DNA of 64,000 nt from Chitinophaga varians (GTDB lineage Bacteria; Bacteroidota; Bacteroidia; Chitinophagales; Chitinophagaceae): contig NZ_JABAIA010000002.1 of the NCBI RefSeq assembly GCF_012641275.1, positions 2,046,001 to 2,110,000 on the forward strand, written 5' to 3'. Below the pieces are notes generated by a model. The model did not search any database and was not told where the DNA came from. It saw nothing but the letters and a program-made list of their open reading frames with translations. A program made the position numbers and the translations under genes. This document shows, piece by piece, positions 1 through 8,852 of the stretch. The stretch's first letter is position 1. Every line of letters starts with the position of its first letter.

Positions 1-2
1 TC

Positions 3-1889
3 GCCTTGCCGAAAGTATACGCCCGGCAGGTCACCATTCAATCGCCCAATAAAAAAATTACGATATCACTGATCGGCGCCAACGGCGGAAAGACAGGCGA
101 ATGGTACCTGAAAGCCTCTTATAACGGTCCGCAGGGATTAACAGATGTTTTGCCCAAAATTGATCTGGGGCTGATCAGAAATGACCAGGACTTCTCCAGT
201 GAGCTCAGGTTCATTAAAGCAGGCGTGCCCAGGATTGTCAATGAGCGCTATACGGCGCTTCATGGAAAAAAATCTGACTGCAGTAACAGCGCATACGAAA
301 CAGTGGTGTTTTTGGAAAGCCGCACCGGTGCTAAAATAAATGTCATTATCAGGGCCTACAACGATGGTGTTGCTTTCCGCTATGAGTTCCCGGAAAACAA
401 GGGGACATTCACCCTGCTGGATGAACTCACTGCCTATTCAATCCCGGCGTCCTCCAAACGTTGGATGGAAAAATGGAATACGGCCAACGAGGGTTTTTAT
501 ACGGAGGGTAGAGATGATAGTGTGCAGCAGGAATGGTGTTATCCGGCTCTATTTAATAACACCAACGGAGACTGTTGGTTTCTGTTGCATGAAGCAGATG
601 TAAACCGCAATTATTGCGGATCGAAGCTGAGCAATAAGAAAGACAAGGCAAAGTATAAAATCACCTTTCCCGATGCACGTGACGGAAACGGTATTGGCGC
701 ATCACAGCCTGCTATCAGCCTGCCCTGGAAATCACCATGGAGAGTGGTGATAATCGGCAGCCTGGGAGATATCGTTCAGTCTACGCTGGTCGACGATGTC
801 TCTCCTCCGTCTGTACTTACCAACACCTCATGGATAAAACCGGGTGTGGTGTCCTGGAATTACTGGTCCAGTAATCATGGTACAAAGGACTACCGGACCG
901 TTACAAAGTTTGCAGACCTGGCTGCCTTCATGAACTGGGATTATACCTTGCTGGACTGGGAGTGGGATGCAATGGGCAATGGAGGAAACCTGGAAGACGC
1001 GGCCGCCTATATCAGATCACTGGGTGTAAAGCCGCTCATCTGGTACAACTCTGGCGGGAAACATACCGGCGTTCAGGCTACTCCGAGGGACCGGCTGTTG
1101 ACGCATGAAAGCCGGATAGCGGAATTTACAAAGTTGAAGAAGCTGGGGTTTGCAGGTGTTAAGGTCGATTTTTTTGAAAGTGAAAAGCAGGACATGGTCC
1201 GGTATTACCTGGACATACTGGAAGACGCTGCCAGCTGTGAAATGATGGTATATTTTCATGGCTGCCTGGTGCCAAGAGGCTGGGCGAGGACCTATCCAAA
1301 CCTGATGACCTATGAAGCTGTTCGTGGCGCTGAATGGTATAACAACGGCCCGGACTTTACCCCGGCAGCACCGGTGCACAACGCCATACTGCCATTTACA
1401 AGGAATGTGGTGGGCGCAATGGATTATACGCCGGTAACGTTTACCAACTCACAGTATCCGCATATCACATCGTACGGTCATGAACTGGCGTTAAGTGTAC
1501 TGTTTGAATCCGGTTTCCAGCATATGGCGGACCGCCCGGAAGGATATATGGACTTGCCTGACAGGGCAAGGTCTTTCCTGAAGGAAGTGCCTGCGGCGTG
1601 GGATGATACCCGGCTGTTAAGCGGATATCCCGGGAAAAGCGCAATTATGGCGCGCCGTCATGGCGATCGCTGGTACATTGGTGGCATAAATGCGGTGTCA
1701 AATAACCTGAACACTAAAATTGACCTGGGATTTTTGCCTTCGGCCGGCAAATATAAACTGTTACTGATTGAAGACGGCAGTCATGACAAAGTCTTCCTGG
1801 AAAAGCAGGTATTGGTGGACAGCAGCAGCACTATCGATGTGCATATGCTTCCAAGAGGAGGGTTTGTGGCCGTATTAAAGCCCCAATAA
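3..1889 (+). CDS. Glycoside hydrolase family 97 (alpha-glucosidase/alpha-galactosidase type), 5' end cut off
   Basis: The reading frame is open to the left edge, so the start codon and most of the signal peptide lie outside the window; the visible protein begins at what looks like the signal cleavage region (VYARQVTIQSPN). The layout matches GH97: an N-terminal beta-sandwich (about 10-270), a TIM barrel (about 280-560) with WNYWSSNHG and the strand motif GVKVDFF, and a C-terminal beta domain. Asp388 in KVDFF sits where retaining GH97 members carry their nucleophile, which would favour a retaining enzyme such as an alpha-galactosidase over the inverting SusB type (inference). It probably acts in the periplasm on oligosaccharides imported by the SusC/SusD pair encoded downstream. 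Confidence 0.88.
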   Translation, partial: ALPKVYARQVTIQSPNKKITISLIGANGGKTGEWYLKASYNGPQGLTDVLPKIDLGLIRNDQDFSSELRFIKAGVPRIVNERYTALHGKKSDCSNSAYETVVFLESRTGAKINVIIRAYNDGVAFRYEFPENKGTFTLLDELTAYSIPASSKRWMEKWNTANEGFYTEGRDDSVQQEWCYPALFNNTNGDCWFLLHEADVNRNYCGSKLSNKKDKAKYKITFPDARDGNGIGASQPAISLPWKSPWRVVIIGSLGDIVQSTLVDDVSPPSVLTNTSWIKPGVVSWNYWSSNHGTKDYRTVTKFADLAAFMNWDYTLLDWEWDAMGNGGNLEDAAAYIRSLGVKPLIWYNSGGKHTGVQATPRDRLLTHESRIAEFTKLKKLGFAGVKVDFFESEKQDMVRYYLDILEDAASCEMMVYFHGCLVPRGWARTYPNLMTYEAVRGAEWYNNGPDFTPAAPVHNAILPFTRNVVGAMDYTPVTFTNSQYPHITSYGHELALSVLFESGFQHMADRPEGYMDLPDRARSFLKEVPAAWDDTRLLSGYPGKSAIMARRHGDRWYIGGINAVSNNLNTKIDLGFLPSAGKYKLLLIEDGSHDKVFLEKQVLVDSSSTIDVHMLPRGGFVAVLKPQ

Positions 1890-1990
1890 CCGGCCTCCCT
1901 GTCACCTGCTAAAATCCATACATAAATCGCTTAAATACCACTATAATCTGCCTGATATTATCACTACCTTCCGCCTAAATTCAACAGTGA

Positions 1991-2539
1991 ATGGCGCCTG
2001 AATTATCGCCCCTTTCCAACGATGATATCTACTTGTTAACAGGGCTGGCACAGGGTGACGCTATGGTGTTTCGGCTGATATATCAATCCTATGAACGGAA
2101 GATATACAACATAGCTTTTTACTATACCGGTTCTGAAGAAGACGCGGAAGACATTGTACAGGACGTGTTTACGTCCCTCTGGCTGCGACGGGAGAAAATC
2201 GAACTAAAAGGGTCACTTGAAAACTATATCACCCGCTGCGCGAAATATACCGCCTTTTTTTATCTCAAAATGAGGCAAAAGAAAAAGCAGGCGACTGAAA
2301 ACGCTGCTGTGCCCCGGCCGCTGGATGGCCCGGAAGAGCATATCCGCTACAAAGACATGCAGGCATATCTTCATAGCCTGCTCGCGTCCCTGTCACATAA
2401 AACAAGGGAAATTTTTTACCTCAGCCGCTATAACGGTCTTACCTATCCGGAGATAGCCAACAGGATGGAGATATCTGTCAAAACCGTGGAATATCATGTA
2501 TCGCTCGCGCTTAGAAAGATAGCCACAGGAAAATTTTAA
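1991..2539 (+). CDS. ECF RNA polymerase sigma factor (FecI-like, Bacteroidota SusCD-associated)
   Basis: This 182-residue protein has the two-domain ECF sigma layout. Region 2 (about 25-90) contains the acidic stretch EEDAEDIVQDVF, and region 4 (about 125-180) contains a helix-turn-helix around YPEIANRMEISVKTVEYH. It lies 102 bp after the GH97 gene and is followed by an anti-sigma gene and an STN-type SusC. This is the standard cell-surface signalling order: glycan binding at the transporter is passed through FecR to release the sigma factor. It should direct transcription of the locus in its own neighbourhood. Family assignment is firm; the target promoter could not be read from the sequence. 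Confidence 0.93.
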   Translation: MAPELSPLSNDDIYLLTGLAQGDAMVFRLIYQSYERKIYNIAFYYTGSEEDAEDIVQDVFTSLWLRREKIELKGSLENYITRCAKYTAFFYLKMRQKKKQATENAAVPRPLDGPEEHIRYKDMQAYLHSLLASLSHKTREIFYLSRYNGLTYPEIANRMEISVKTVEYHVSLALRKIATGKF

Positions 2540-2616
2540 ATTTTTTTTAACCCGGTTTAGGGTATGACCGGTGTTTTATACACTTATATACCGACGGCCT
2601 TTTCAAGAATAATGCT

Positions 2617-3567
2617 ATGGCGCCCATAGACAGAGCTCTGCTGGAAAAATATTTTAATGGTGAATGTACTCCTGAAGAGGAAAGCATGGTGTACCGGTGG
2701 CTGGATGAGAACGATCTGGACGAATACCCCGATGTGCATAGTGAAAGGAAGTACGACAGGAAACAGCGGAAAGGATGGGAACAGTTGTCCGGCCTTGATG
2801 AAGGGCTCCGTGCGTTGCCTGCCCCGGGAAGTACCTATGCCTCCCGCGGAAGGTGGTGGGTGGCTGCTGCCATGTTGATTTTTTTAGCAGGAGGAGGCCT
2901 GCTGTATTTTAATTATTTCCGCGGTTATGAAAAAGAATATACCACTTCATTTGGCGAAATCAGGAGCTTTCGCCTGGCAGACGGCTCTACGGTAACGCTC
3001 AACGCATGTTCTGTATTAAAGGTCAGGCGTGGCTTCGGCCGCCAGCACCGCGACGTGCAGCTACAGGGCGAAGCCTGTTTCGATATTCACGGTCAACCGG
3101 GAAAAGCCTTTACCGTGCATACCGGCAAACTGGCTGTCACGGCGCTGGGAACAGCTTTTAATGTCACCGCTTTTACTGAAGATCCACAGACCATTGTATC
3201 GCTGGCCAATGGCAAAGTACTGGTAGCTAAAGGGGATACACCTGGCGTTATACTGGCACCCGGGGAAGAAGTGATATATACAGCACAGGAAAACCAGCTC
3301 AAAAAAGAGAAATTCGACTTCAGGAAACGGTTCGCCTGGAAACAGATGATTATTTATTTCGACAATGCCAATATCGACGAAGTCCTCACCAAACTGGAGC
3401 GGTTTTATGGAGTACAATTTGAAATCAGCCAATTGAAGTCGCGCCAATGGCGGCTTACGGGAGAATACAGTAATCCTGCGTTACAGGAAGTACTGGAAAG
3501 CCTGTCTTTTAATTATGACTTTAAATACAGGATGGAAGCAGGAAAAATCATTCTGTCAGAATTTTAA
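2617..3567 (+). CDS. FecR-family anti-sigma factor with DUF4974 C-terminal domain
   Basis: This 316-residue protein has a short cytoplasmic N-terminal part (about 1-75) beginning LLEKYFNGECTPEEE, one membrane segment (about 79-97, rich in A/L/I after WW), and a periplasmic FecR domain (about 105-205) with FRLADGSTVTLNA and LQGEACFDI. A C-terminal domain of the DUF4974 type (about 240-316) is marked by FDNANIDEVLTKLERFYGV. It should hold the upstream ECF sigma factor inactive and receive the signal from the STN domain of the downstream SusC protein. It starts 77 bp after the sigma gene. The order sigma, FecR, SusC, SusD supports the role. Confidence 0.93.
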   Translation: MAPIDRALLEKYFNGECTPEEESMVYRWLDENDLDEYPDVHSERKYDRKQRKGWEQLSGLDEGLRALPAPGSTYASRGRWWVAAAMLIFLAGGGLLYFNYFRGYEKEYTTSFGEIRSFRLADGSTVTLNACSVLKVRRGFGRQHRDVQLQGEACFDIHGQPGKAFTVHTGKLAVTALGTAFNVTAFTEDPQTIVSLANGKVLVAKGDTPGVILAPGEEVIYTAQENQLKKEKFDFRKRFAWKQMIIYFDNANIDEVLTKLERFYGVQFEISQLKSRQWRLTGEYSNPALQEVLESLSFNYDFKYRMEAGKIILSEF

Positions 3568-3717
3568 ACCCAAATAAACAGATGTAATCACCGCATTTAA
3601 AAAATGCCGGTAATCTGACAGGACTACCGGCCTGTTCATGTAAAAATGCGTCATCGTGCGGAAAGTGGAGCCTCCGCGCACAGGCGACGTTTGCTTAAAC
3701 AAAAACACGTTAAAAGT

Positions 3718-6700
3718 ATGAAAAAAAGATCAACCAGGGTATTACTGTGGTGGGTTAGATGCCTTATTGTCTATTTCCTCGCAGAACTGTTAGCATTCAA
3801 TATCTCGTCCGGGAGAAATGTAAATGCCCAAATGAACCACGTTATCACAGAAAACTTCCAAAACATCTCTGTAAGAAAATTATTCTCTGTTATCAACCAG
3901 CAAACAGCGGTCACTTTTGTATTCGATGCCAGCAGTATCAATCCTGATACGATGGTGCGCATCAACGCCCGCAGCCTGACGGCCAACAATATACTGGACA
4001 GCCTCGCAGAGAAGCTGAACTGGTCTTTCAAAAAGTCGGGCAATACCATCACGGTGAAAAGCAATCCACCCAAAGCCGGCGTGCAAAGCAGCGCACAACG
4101 GGCGCCGGCAGCCCCGGGCCAGCACAAAGGGGCACAGGCTGTTGCAGACACCTTTCACATCTCCGGTACGGTAAAAGACTCGCTCGGCACTCCGCTGGTA
4201 GGGGTAACTGTACAGGTGAAAGACATGCCCGGCGGAACAGTGACGGACAAAAACGGACATTATACCATCGCCAGCGCGCCTCATGCAATCCTGGTCTTTT
4301 CCTACATCGGATTCAATCGCCGCGAAACCACCGCAGGCGGCAGCAACCGCCTCGATGTTATGCTGAGCAGCGCCGCCAGTGGATTAAATGAAATCGTGGT
4401 GGTAGGATATGGAACAGAGAAAAGAGCCACGCTCGCAGGTTCTATTGCCACCGTCGCAGGAAAGGAAATAAAAGACCAGCCGGTAGCGAATCTCTCTAAC
4501 GCCCTTGCGGGCAGATTGTCCGGCGTGCGTATCACACAATCCGGCGGTAAGCCGGGCATGGCCTCCGCCATCACCATACGCGCGGCAAGTACCTGGAACA
4601 ATACTGATCCCCTGTACGTCATCGACGGCGTGGTACGCGACAAATTTGCCTTTGACGCGCTGGACCCCAGTGAAGTGGAGAACATCTCCATCTTAAAAGA
4701 TGGTGCTTCTGCGGCGGTATACGGCTCCCGCGCGGCCAACGGCGTCATCCTCGTCACCACCCGGCAGGGCAGGGAAGGGAAAACAGCTATCTCGTACAGC
4801 GGTTCGGTAGGGGTGGAGAAGCCCATTCATATTCCGGACGTGCAGAATGCCTACCATCAGGCCATGACCATCAACGATGCGCTGCGTATAGACAACATCC
4901 CCACCAACGACGCCCGGTACTATTCTCCCGATGAACTGGAGTACTTTAAAACACATAACTGGAACTGGATAGATGAGGCCTGGAAAAATCCTGTGACTAC
5001 CCGGCATTCGCTGTCGGTCAGCGGCGGTTCTGCCAGGGTGCGGTATTTTATGAACGGTACCTACTTCTATGCCACCGGCTCTTTTAATAAACTCGACTTT
5101 CGCAAGAACACCCTGCGGGCCAATGTGGAAGCTGATATCACCAGCAACCTCACCGCTTCCCTGAACGTAAGCATGGATGTAAGGAATGACCAAAAGCCTT
5201 ACTGGCGCTACGACAACGATGGCGACAATATGGAAGATCTGTATAAAGCTTTCCTCTTCCGGACACAGACCGTACCACCGTATATCAACGGTAAACTGAA
5301 CGGCACCTACGTGGAATGGTCGCCACTGGCGATCACAGAAGGCCAGACCGGCTATAACAAAAAGAAATTTACCAATTACAACACCATTGCCACGCTTCGC
5401 TATAAAATACCGGCGGTACCGGGCCTTGAACTGAAAGTGATGTTCAATAAATACTCCCGCACCAATTTCATCAAGCAGTTCAGTCTGCCTTATGAACTGT
5501 CCGTATTTAAACGCACAGGAGACCACAACCATATTGTCACCGATGAACCGGAGAGCGTGAAAGTGCGCAATGACGGTGAATTCCTGTACGAATCCTATGA
5601 CAACCAGGAGGCTTATCAGCTGGATGGATATATTTCGTATAACCGTGCCTTCGGCGCTCATAAACTAAGCGCGTTGCTGGTGTACGAACAGGCAGAAAGC
5701 AATGGCAACAATTTCAACGGCCAGCGGAACAATTTTGTCTCGCCGTCTATCGATCAGCTGTTTGCCGGCAGCGCCGCCAGCCAGTTTGCCAATGGCAACG
5801 GATGGGAAGATGGCCGCGCTTCGTATATCGGCAGGCTCAATTACAACTACGCCGACAAATATATCCTGGAGGGAGCTTTCCGGTATGATGGCTCTGTGAA
5901 GTTCTCGCCTTCGAAACGTTGGGGCTTCTTCCCTTCGTTTTCCGCCGTATGGCGTATTTCAGAAGAGCCTTTCTTTAAAGACAATGTATCGTTTGTCAAC
6001 GATCTTAAATTGAGGAGCACCATTGCGTTGATTGGGAATGATGCCGTTGGCGGCTGGCAGTGGATGCAACGGTACAATGTGGCCAACGGCGCTGTTTTCA
6101 GTGGTATTACCAGCGGTGTCACGCCCGGCTCTTTGTCGAACCCGGATATTACCTGGGAAAAATCCATATCGTGGAATGGCGGGCTGGACGCTTATCTGCT
6201 ACAAGGCAAACTGAATTTTTCCGCTGATGTGTTCCGTACCCATACCTATGACATCCTGGGCGCACGGCAACAGAGCGTGCCCTCCACTTTTGGCGCCACG
6301 CTCCCTGCAGAAAATTATGGGGTGATCAATGCAAGGGGCTTTGAACTGTCAGCACGGTATAACGCCGCAGTGAATAATCATTTCAACTACTATGTGTCCG
6401 CCAATTTCGGATATGCCACCAACGAAGTGAAGGTGCAGGACGAACCGGCCAATCAACGTGCCTATAAGTCCGTTGTCGGTTACAACATGAACCGTATCTG
6501 GGGATATGAAGCCACCGGTATTATCCGTACGCAGGCAGACCTCGATGCATTGCCTGCCGGTTACACCATCTTCGGTCAGAAACCGGAGCTGGGCATGCTT
6601 AATTACCGGGATGTCCGCGGCGCGGTAGATGACAAGCCGGACGGAAAAATCGATGACAACGATGCGCAATACATCGCTAACTACAGCATCCCTCCCGTGA

Positions 6701-7146
6701 ATTATGGCATAGCCCTGGGATGCACCTGGAAAGGGCTGGGGCTTGACCTGGTTTTCCAGGGACTGGCAGGTAGTAAAATAATGATCGATGCCCGCAACGC
6801 GCAGGCCAGAACGGAAGAAACAAATTTTGCTTACTGGAACGATCACTGGACACCTGAAAATCCCAATGCCGCACTGCCCCGGGTGGCCAGAAATGTAGCC
6901 GGTGAGGCTTCGTCCTTCTGGTTACGGAACGGCTCCTTTTTACGGTTAAAAAATGTAAACCTGTCGTATGATCTGCCGCGGTCTTTAATGAAAAAATACG
7001 GCCTCGCCGGCGTACGCCTGTTCTTCTCCGGCACCAATCTGTTGCTGCTGGAAGACCATGTAAAGGTCAGAGACCCGGAAGCGGCCAGCATGCGATCTTA
7101 TCCGCTGATGAAGAACTACACCTTCGGCCTGAACATTACCTTATAA
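3718..7146 (+). CDS. SusC/RagA-family TonB-dependent transporter with STN signalling domain
   Basis: This outer-membrane TonB-dependent channel takes up glycan oligosaccharides with the SusD lipoprotein. I place the start at ATG 3718 rather than an upstream in-frame ATG at 3646, because 3718 gives a normal signal peptide (MKKRSTRVLLWW, then a hydrophobic core ending near NAQ). The protein is then 1142 residues. Domains in order: STN (about 42-115), carboxypeptidase-D regulatory-like repeat (about 148-220, ISGTVKDSLGTPLVGV), the SusC signature VVVGYGTEKR, the plug (about 225-350, with LYVIDGVVRD and AAVYGSRAANGVI), and a beta-barrel to the C-terminus. The STN domain shows that it signals through the adjacent FecR. 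The SusD frame follows directly. Confidence 0.95.
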   Translation: MKKRSTRVLLWWVRCLIVYFLAELLAFNISSGRNVNAQMNHVITENFQNISVRKLFSVINQQTAVTFVFDASSINPDTMVRINARSLTANNILDSLAEKLNWSFKKSGNTITVKSNPPKAGVQSSAQRAPAAPGQHKGAQAVADTFHISGTVKDSLGTPLVGVTVQVKDMPGGTVTDKNGHYTIASAPHAILVFSYIGFNRRETTAGGSNRLDVMLSSAASGLNEIVVVGYGTEKRATLAGSIATVAGKEIKDQPVANLSNALAGRLSGVRITQSGGKPGMASAITIRAASTWNNTDPLYVIDGVVRDKFAFDALDPSEVENISILKDGASAAVYGSRAANGVILVTTRQGREGKTAISYSGSVGVEKPIHIPDVQNAYHQAMTINDALRIDNIPTNDARYYSPDELEYFKTHNWNWIDEAWKNPVTTRHSLSVSGGSARVRYFMNGTYFYATGSFNKLDFRKNTLRANVEADITSNLTASLNVSMDVRNDQKPYWRYDNDGDNMEDLYKAFLFRTQTVPPYINGKLNGTYVEWSPLAITEGQTGYNKKKFTNYNTIATLRYKIPAVPGLELKVMFNKYSRTNFIKQFSLPYELSVFKRTGDHNHIVTDEPESVKVRNDGEFLYESYDNQEAYQLDGYISYNRAFGAHKLSALLVYEQAESNGNNFNGQRNNFVSPSIDQLFAGSAASQFANGNGWEDGRASYIGRLNYNYADKYILEGAFRYDGSVKFSPSKRWGFFPSFSAVWRISEEPFFKDNVSFVNDLKLRSTIALIGNDAVGGWQWMQRYNVANGAVFSGITSGVTPGSLSNPDITWEKSISWNGGLDAYLLQGKLNFSADVFRTHTYDILGARQQSVPSTFGATLPAENYGVINARGFELSARYNAAVNNHFNYYVSANFGYATNEVKVQDEPANQRAYKSVVGYNMNRIWGYEATGIIRTQADLDALPAGYTIFGQKPELGMLNYRDVRGAVDDKPDGKIDDNDAQYIANYSIPPVNYGIALGCTWKGLGLDLVFQGLAGSKIMIDARNAQARTEETNFAYWNDHWTPENPNAALPRVARNVAGEASSFWLRNGSFLRLKNVNLSYDLPRSLMKKYGLAGVRLFFSGTNLLLLEDHVKVRDPEAASMRSYPLMKNYTFGLNITL

Positions 7147-7165
7147 CGTGAAAAGCAAAATAGTT

Positions 7166-8848
7166 ATGAAATTCGGATATACTACGATATGCGCCTTGTT
7201 CTTGCTGGCTTGTTTCACCGGCTGCAGCAAGGTATTGGACAAAAAAGACCTGAGCGCTGTCAATGAGTCGGACATATGGAAAGACAACAAGCTGGCCACT
7301 GCTTATGTGAACCGCCTGTATGAAGATAACCTTCCCGGCTGGAACACTTCAGATGCCGGCACTTCAGATGAAGCGCCGGGAGGTGATGCCGTGATGTACG
7401 GTCAGCTGACCATCACTTCTTTCGACCTGTGGCCCTTTGATAAGATCAGGAACATTAACATCCTCCTGAAAAATATTGATGGAGGCACCCTGCCTGCCGC
7501 AACGAGGGACCTGTTGAAGGGACAGGCGTTCTTTTTCAGGGCGTGGCGTTATTTCCAGATGGTGCGATTGTACGGAGGGGTGCCGCTGATTCTCGAACCA
7601 CAGCAGGTTACAGACAACCTGGCGGTGGCGAGGAATAAAACATCGGCCTGTATTGACCAGATGGTGGCAGACCTGGACAATGCCGCGAAGCTATTGCCTC
7701 CGTCGTGGACAGGCAGCGACATCGGGAGGATCACCCAGGGGGCCGCGCTGGCCTTGAAAGGAAGGATATTGCTGTACTATGCAAGCCCGCAATTCAATCC
7801 GGCCAATGACCCGGCAAGGTGGCAAAAAGCCTATGACGCGAACAAGTCGGCCAGAGAAGTGCTGGAAGCCGCAGGGGCGGGGCTGTACGATAAATTTGCC
7901 AACATATGGCTGGATGAAATGAACAAAGAGGTCGTTTTCGTAAACCGGTATTCCTACCCCGATAAGGTAAATGACTGGAATGCCGCTACCCGTCCGCTGA
8001 GTGAAGCGCAAAACAGTACCGGCGCCAATCATCCTACCCTTGAAATGGTCAATGCTTTTCCCATGAAAAGTGGCCTGCCCGTCACAGATCCCGCTGCAGG
8101 CTATGATGCCGTACATTACTGGCGAAACAGGGACCCGCGCTTTGCGGCGACCATCGCCTACAACGGATGTCCGTGGGAGCTGAGCGGAAAAGCGGGGAGG
8201 AGGCAATGGAACTATGTGGGCGCGGAAACACAATACCTTTCGGAAACAGGGTTTTATTGCAAGAAAGCGGTAGACGTCAGTTATTCGAAGTTCTTTACCT
8301 ACAACAGCAGTACCGACTGGGTGGAAATACGTTTCGCCGAAGTGCTGATGAACCTCGCGGAGTGTGCCAACGAAACAGGTAAAACCAGCGAGGCGTACGA
8401 GATACTGAAGCTTATCCGCAAGCGCGCCGGCATAGAAGCCGGCGGGGACAACCTGTACGGCATGAAAGCCGGTATGACTGCGGAATCCATGAGAGAGGCC
8501 ATCCGGCTGGAAAGAAAAATAGAGTTTGCCTATGAAGGAAAGCGCTACTGGGACCTGAGACGATGGAAACTGTTTGAACAGGAACTGAATGGAAAAGTAA
8601 GACATGGCCTCGTCATCACGTTATTGATACCACAGAACGAATTCAACAAAATACAGGACACCGTCAACCTCGATATCAGCTACGACAAGTACTTCAAAGA
8701 CTCGCTGGTGGCGGTGGACAAAGTATTCAAAATAGACTTTAAACCTAACTACTATTTTTATCCCATCAACACCAAGCACCTGGAGTTGAATGGCAATCTT
8801 AAACAAACAAACGGATGGGATGGAGGTGCTTTTGATCCCCTGCAATAA
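7166..8848 (+). CDS. SusD/RagB-family glycan-binding outer-membrane lipoprotein
   Basis: This surface lipoprotein caps the SusC channel and binds glycan. ATG 7166 is preferred over a GTG at 7148 because it gives a compact lipoprotein signal peptide ending in the lipobox FTGC followed by SK. The protein is then 560 residues. Typical SusD features are the RAWRYFQMVRLYGGVPLI helix, the AALALKGRILLYYASPQFNPA repeat region, and near the C-terminus RLERKIEFAYEGKRYWDLRRW. It follows SusC by about 20 bp and is followed 4 bp later by the GH31 gene, so the three are almost certainly co-transcribed. The glycan cannot be named from sequence alone. Confidence 0.94.
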   Translation: MKFGYTTICALFLLACFTGCSKVLDKKDLSAVNESDIWKDNKLATAYVNRLYEDNLPGWNTSDAGTSDEAPGGDAVMYGQLTITSFDLWPFDKIRNINILLKNIDGGTLPAATRDLLKGQAFFFRAWRYFQMVRLYGGVPLILEPQQVTDNLAVARNKTSACIDQMVADLDNAAKLLPPSWTGSDIGRITQGAALALKGRILLYYASPQFNPANDPARWQKAYDANKSAREVLEAAGAGLYDKFANIWLDEMNKEVVFVNRYSYPDKVNDWNAATRPLSEAQNSTGANHPTLEMVNAFPMKSGLPVTDPAAGYDAVHYWRNRDPRFAATIAYNGCPWELSGKAGRRQWNYVGAETQYLSETGFYCKKAVDVSYSKFFTYNSSTDWVEIRFAEVLMNLAECANETGKTSEAYEILKLIRKRAGIEAGGDNLYGMKAGMTAESMREAIRLERKIEFAYEGKRYWDLRRWKLFEQELNGKVRHGLVITLLIPQNEFNKIQDTVNLDISYDKYFKDSLVAVDKVFKIDFKPNYYFYPINTKHLELNGNLKQTNGWDGGAFDPLQ

Positions 8849-8852
8849 TTTT

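Noticed and set aside
4693..5661. 322-codon minus-strand frame inside the SusC gene
   Set aside because: It is antisense to a well-supported transporter gene and has no recognisable domain; similar long antisense frames occur over the RHS and GH38 genes because of codon bias.
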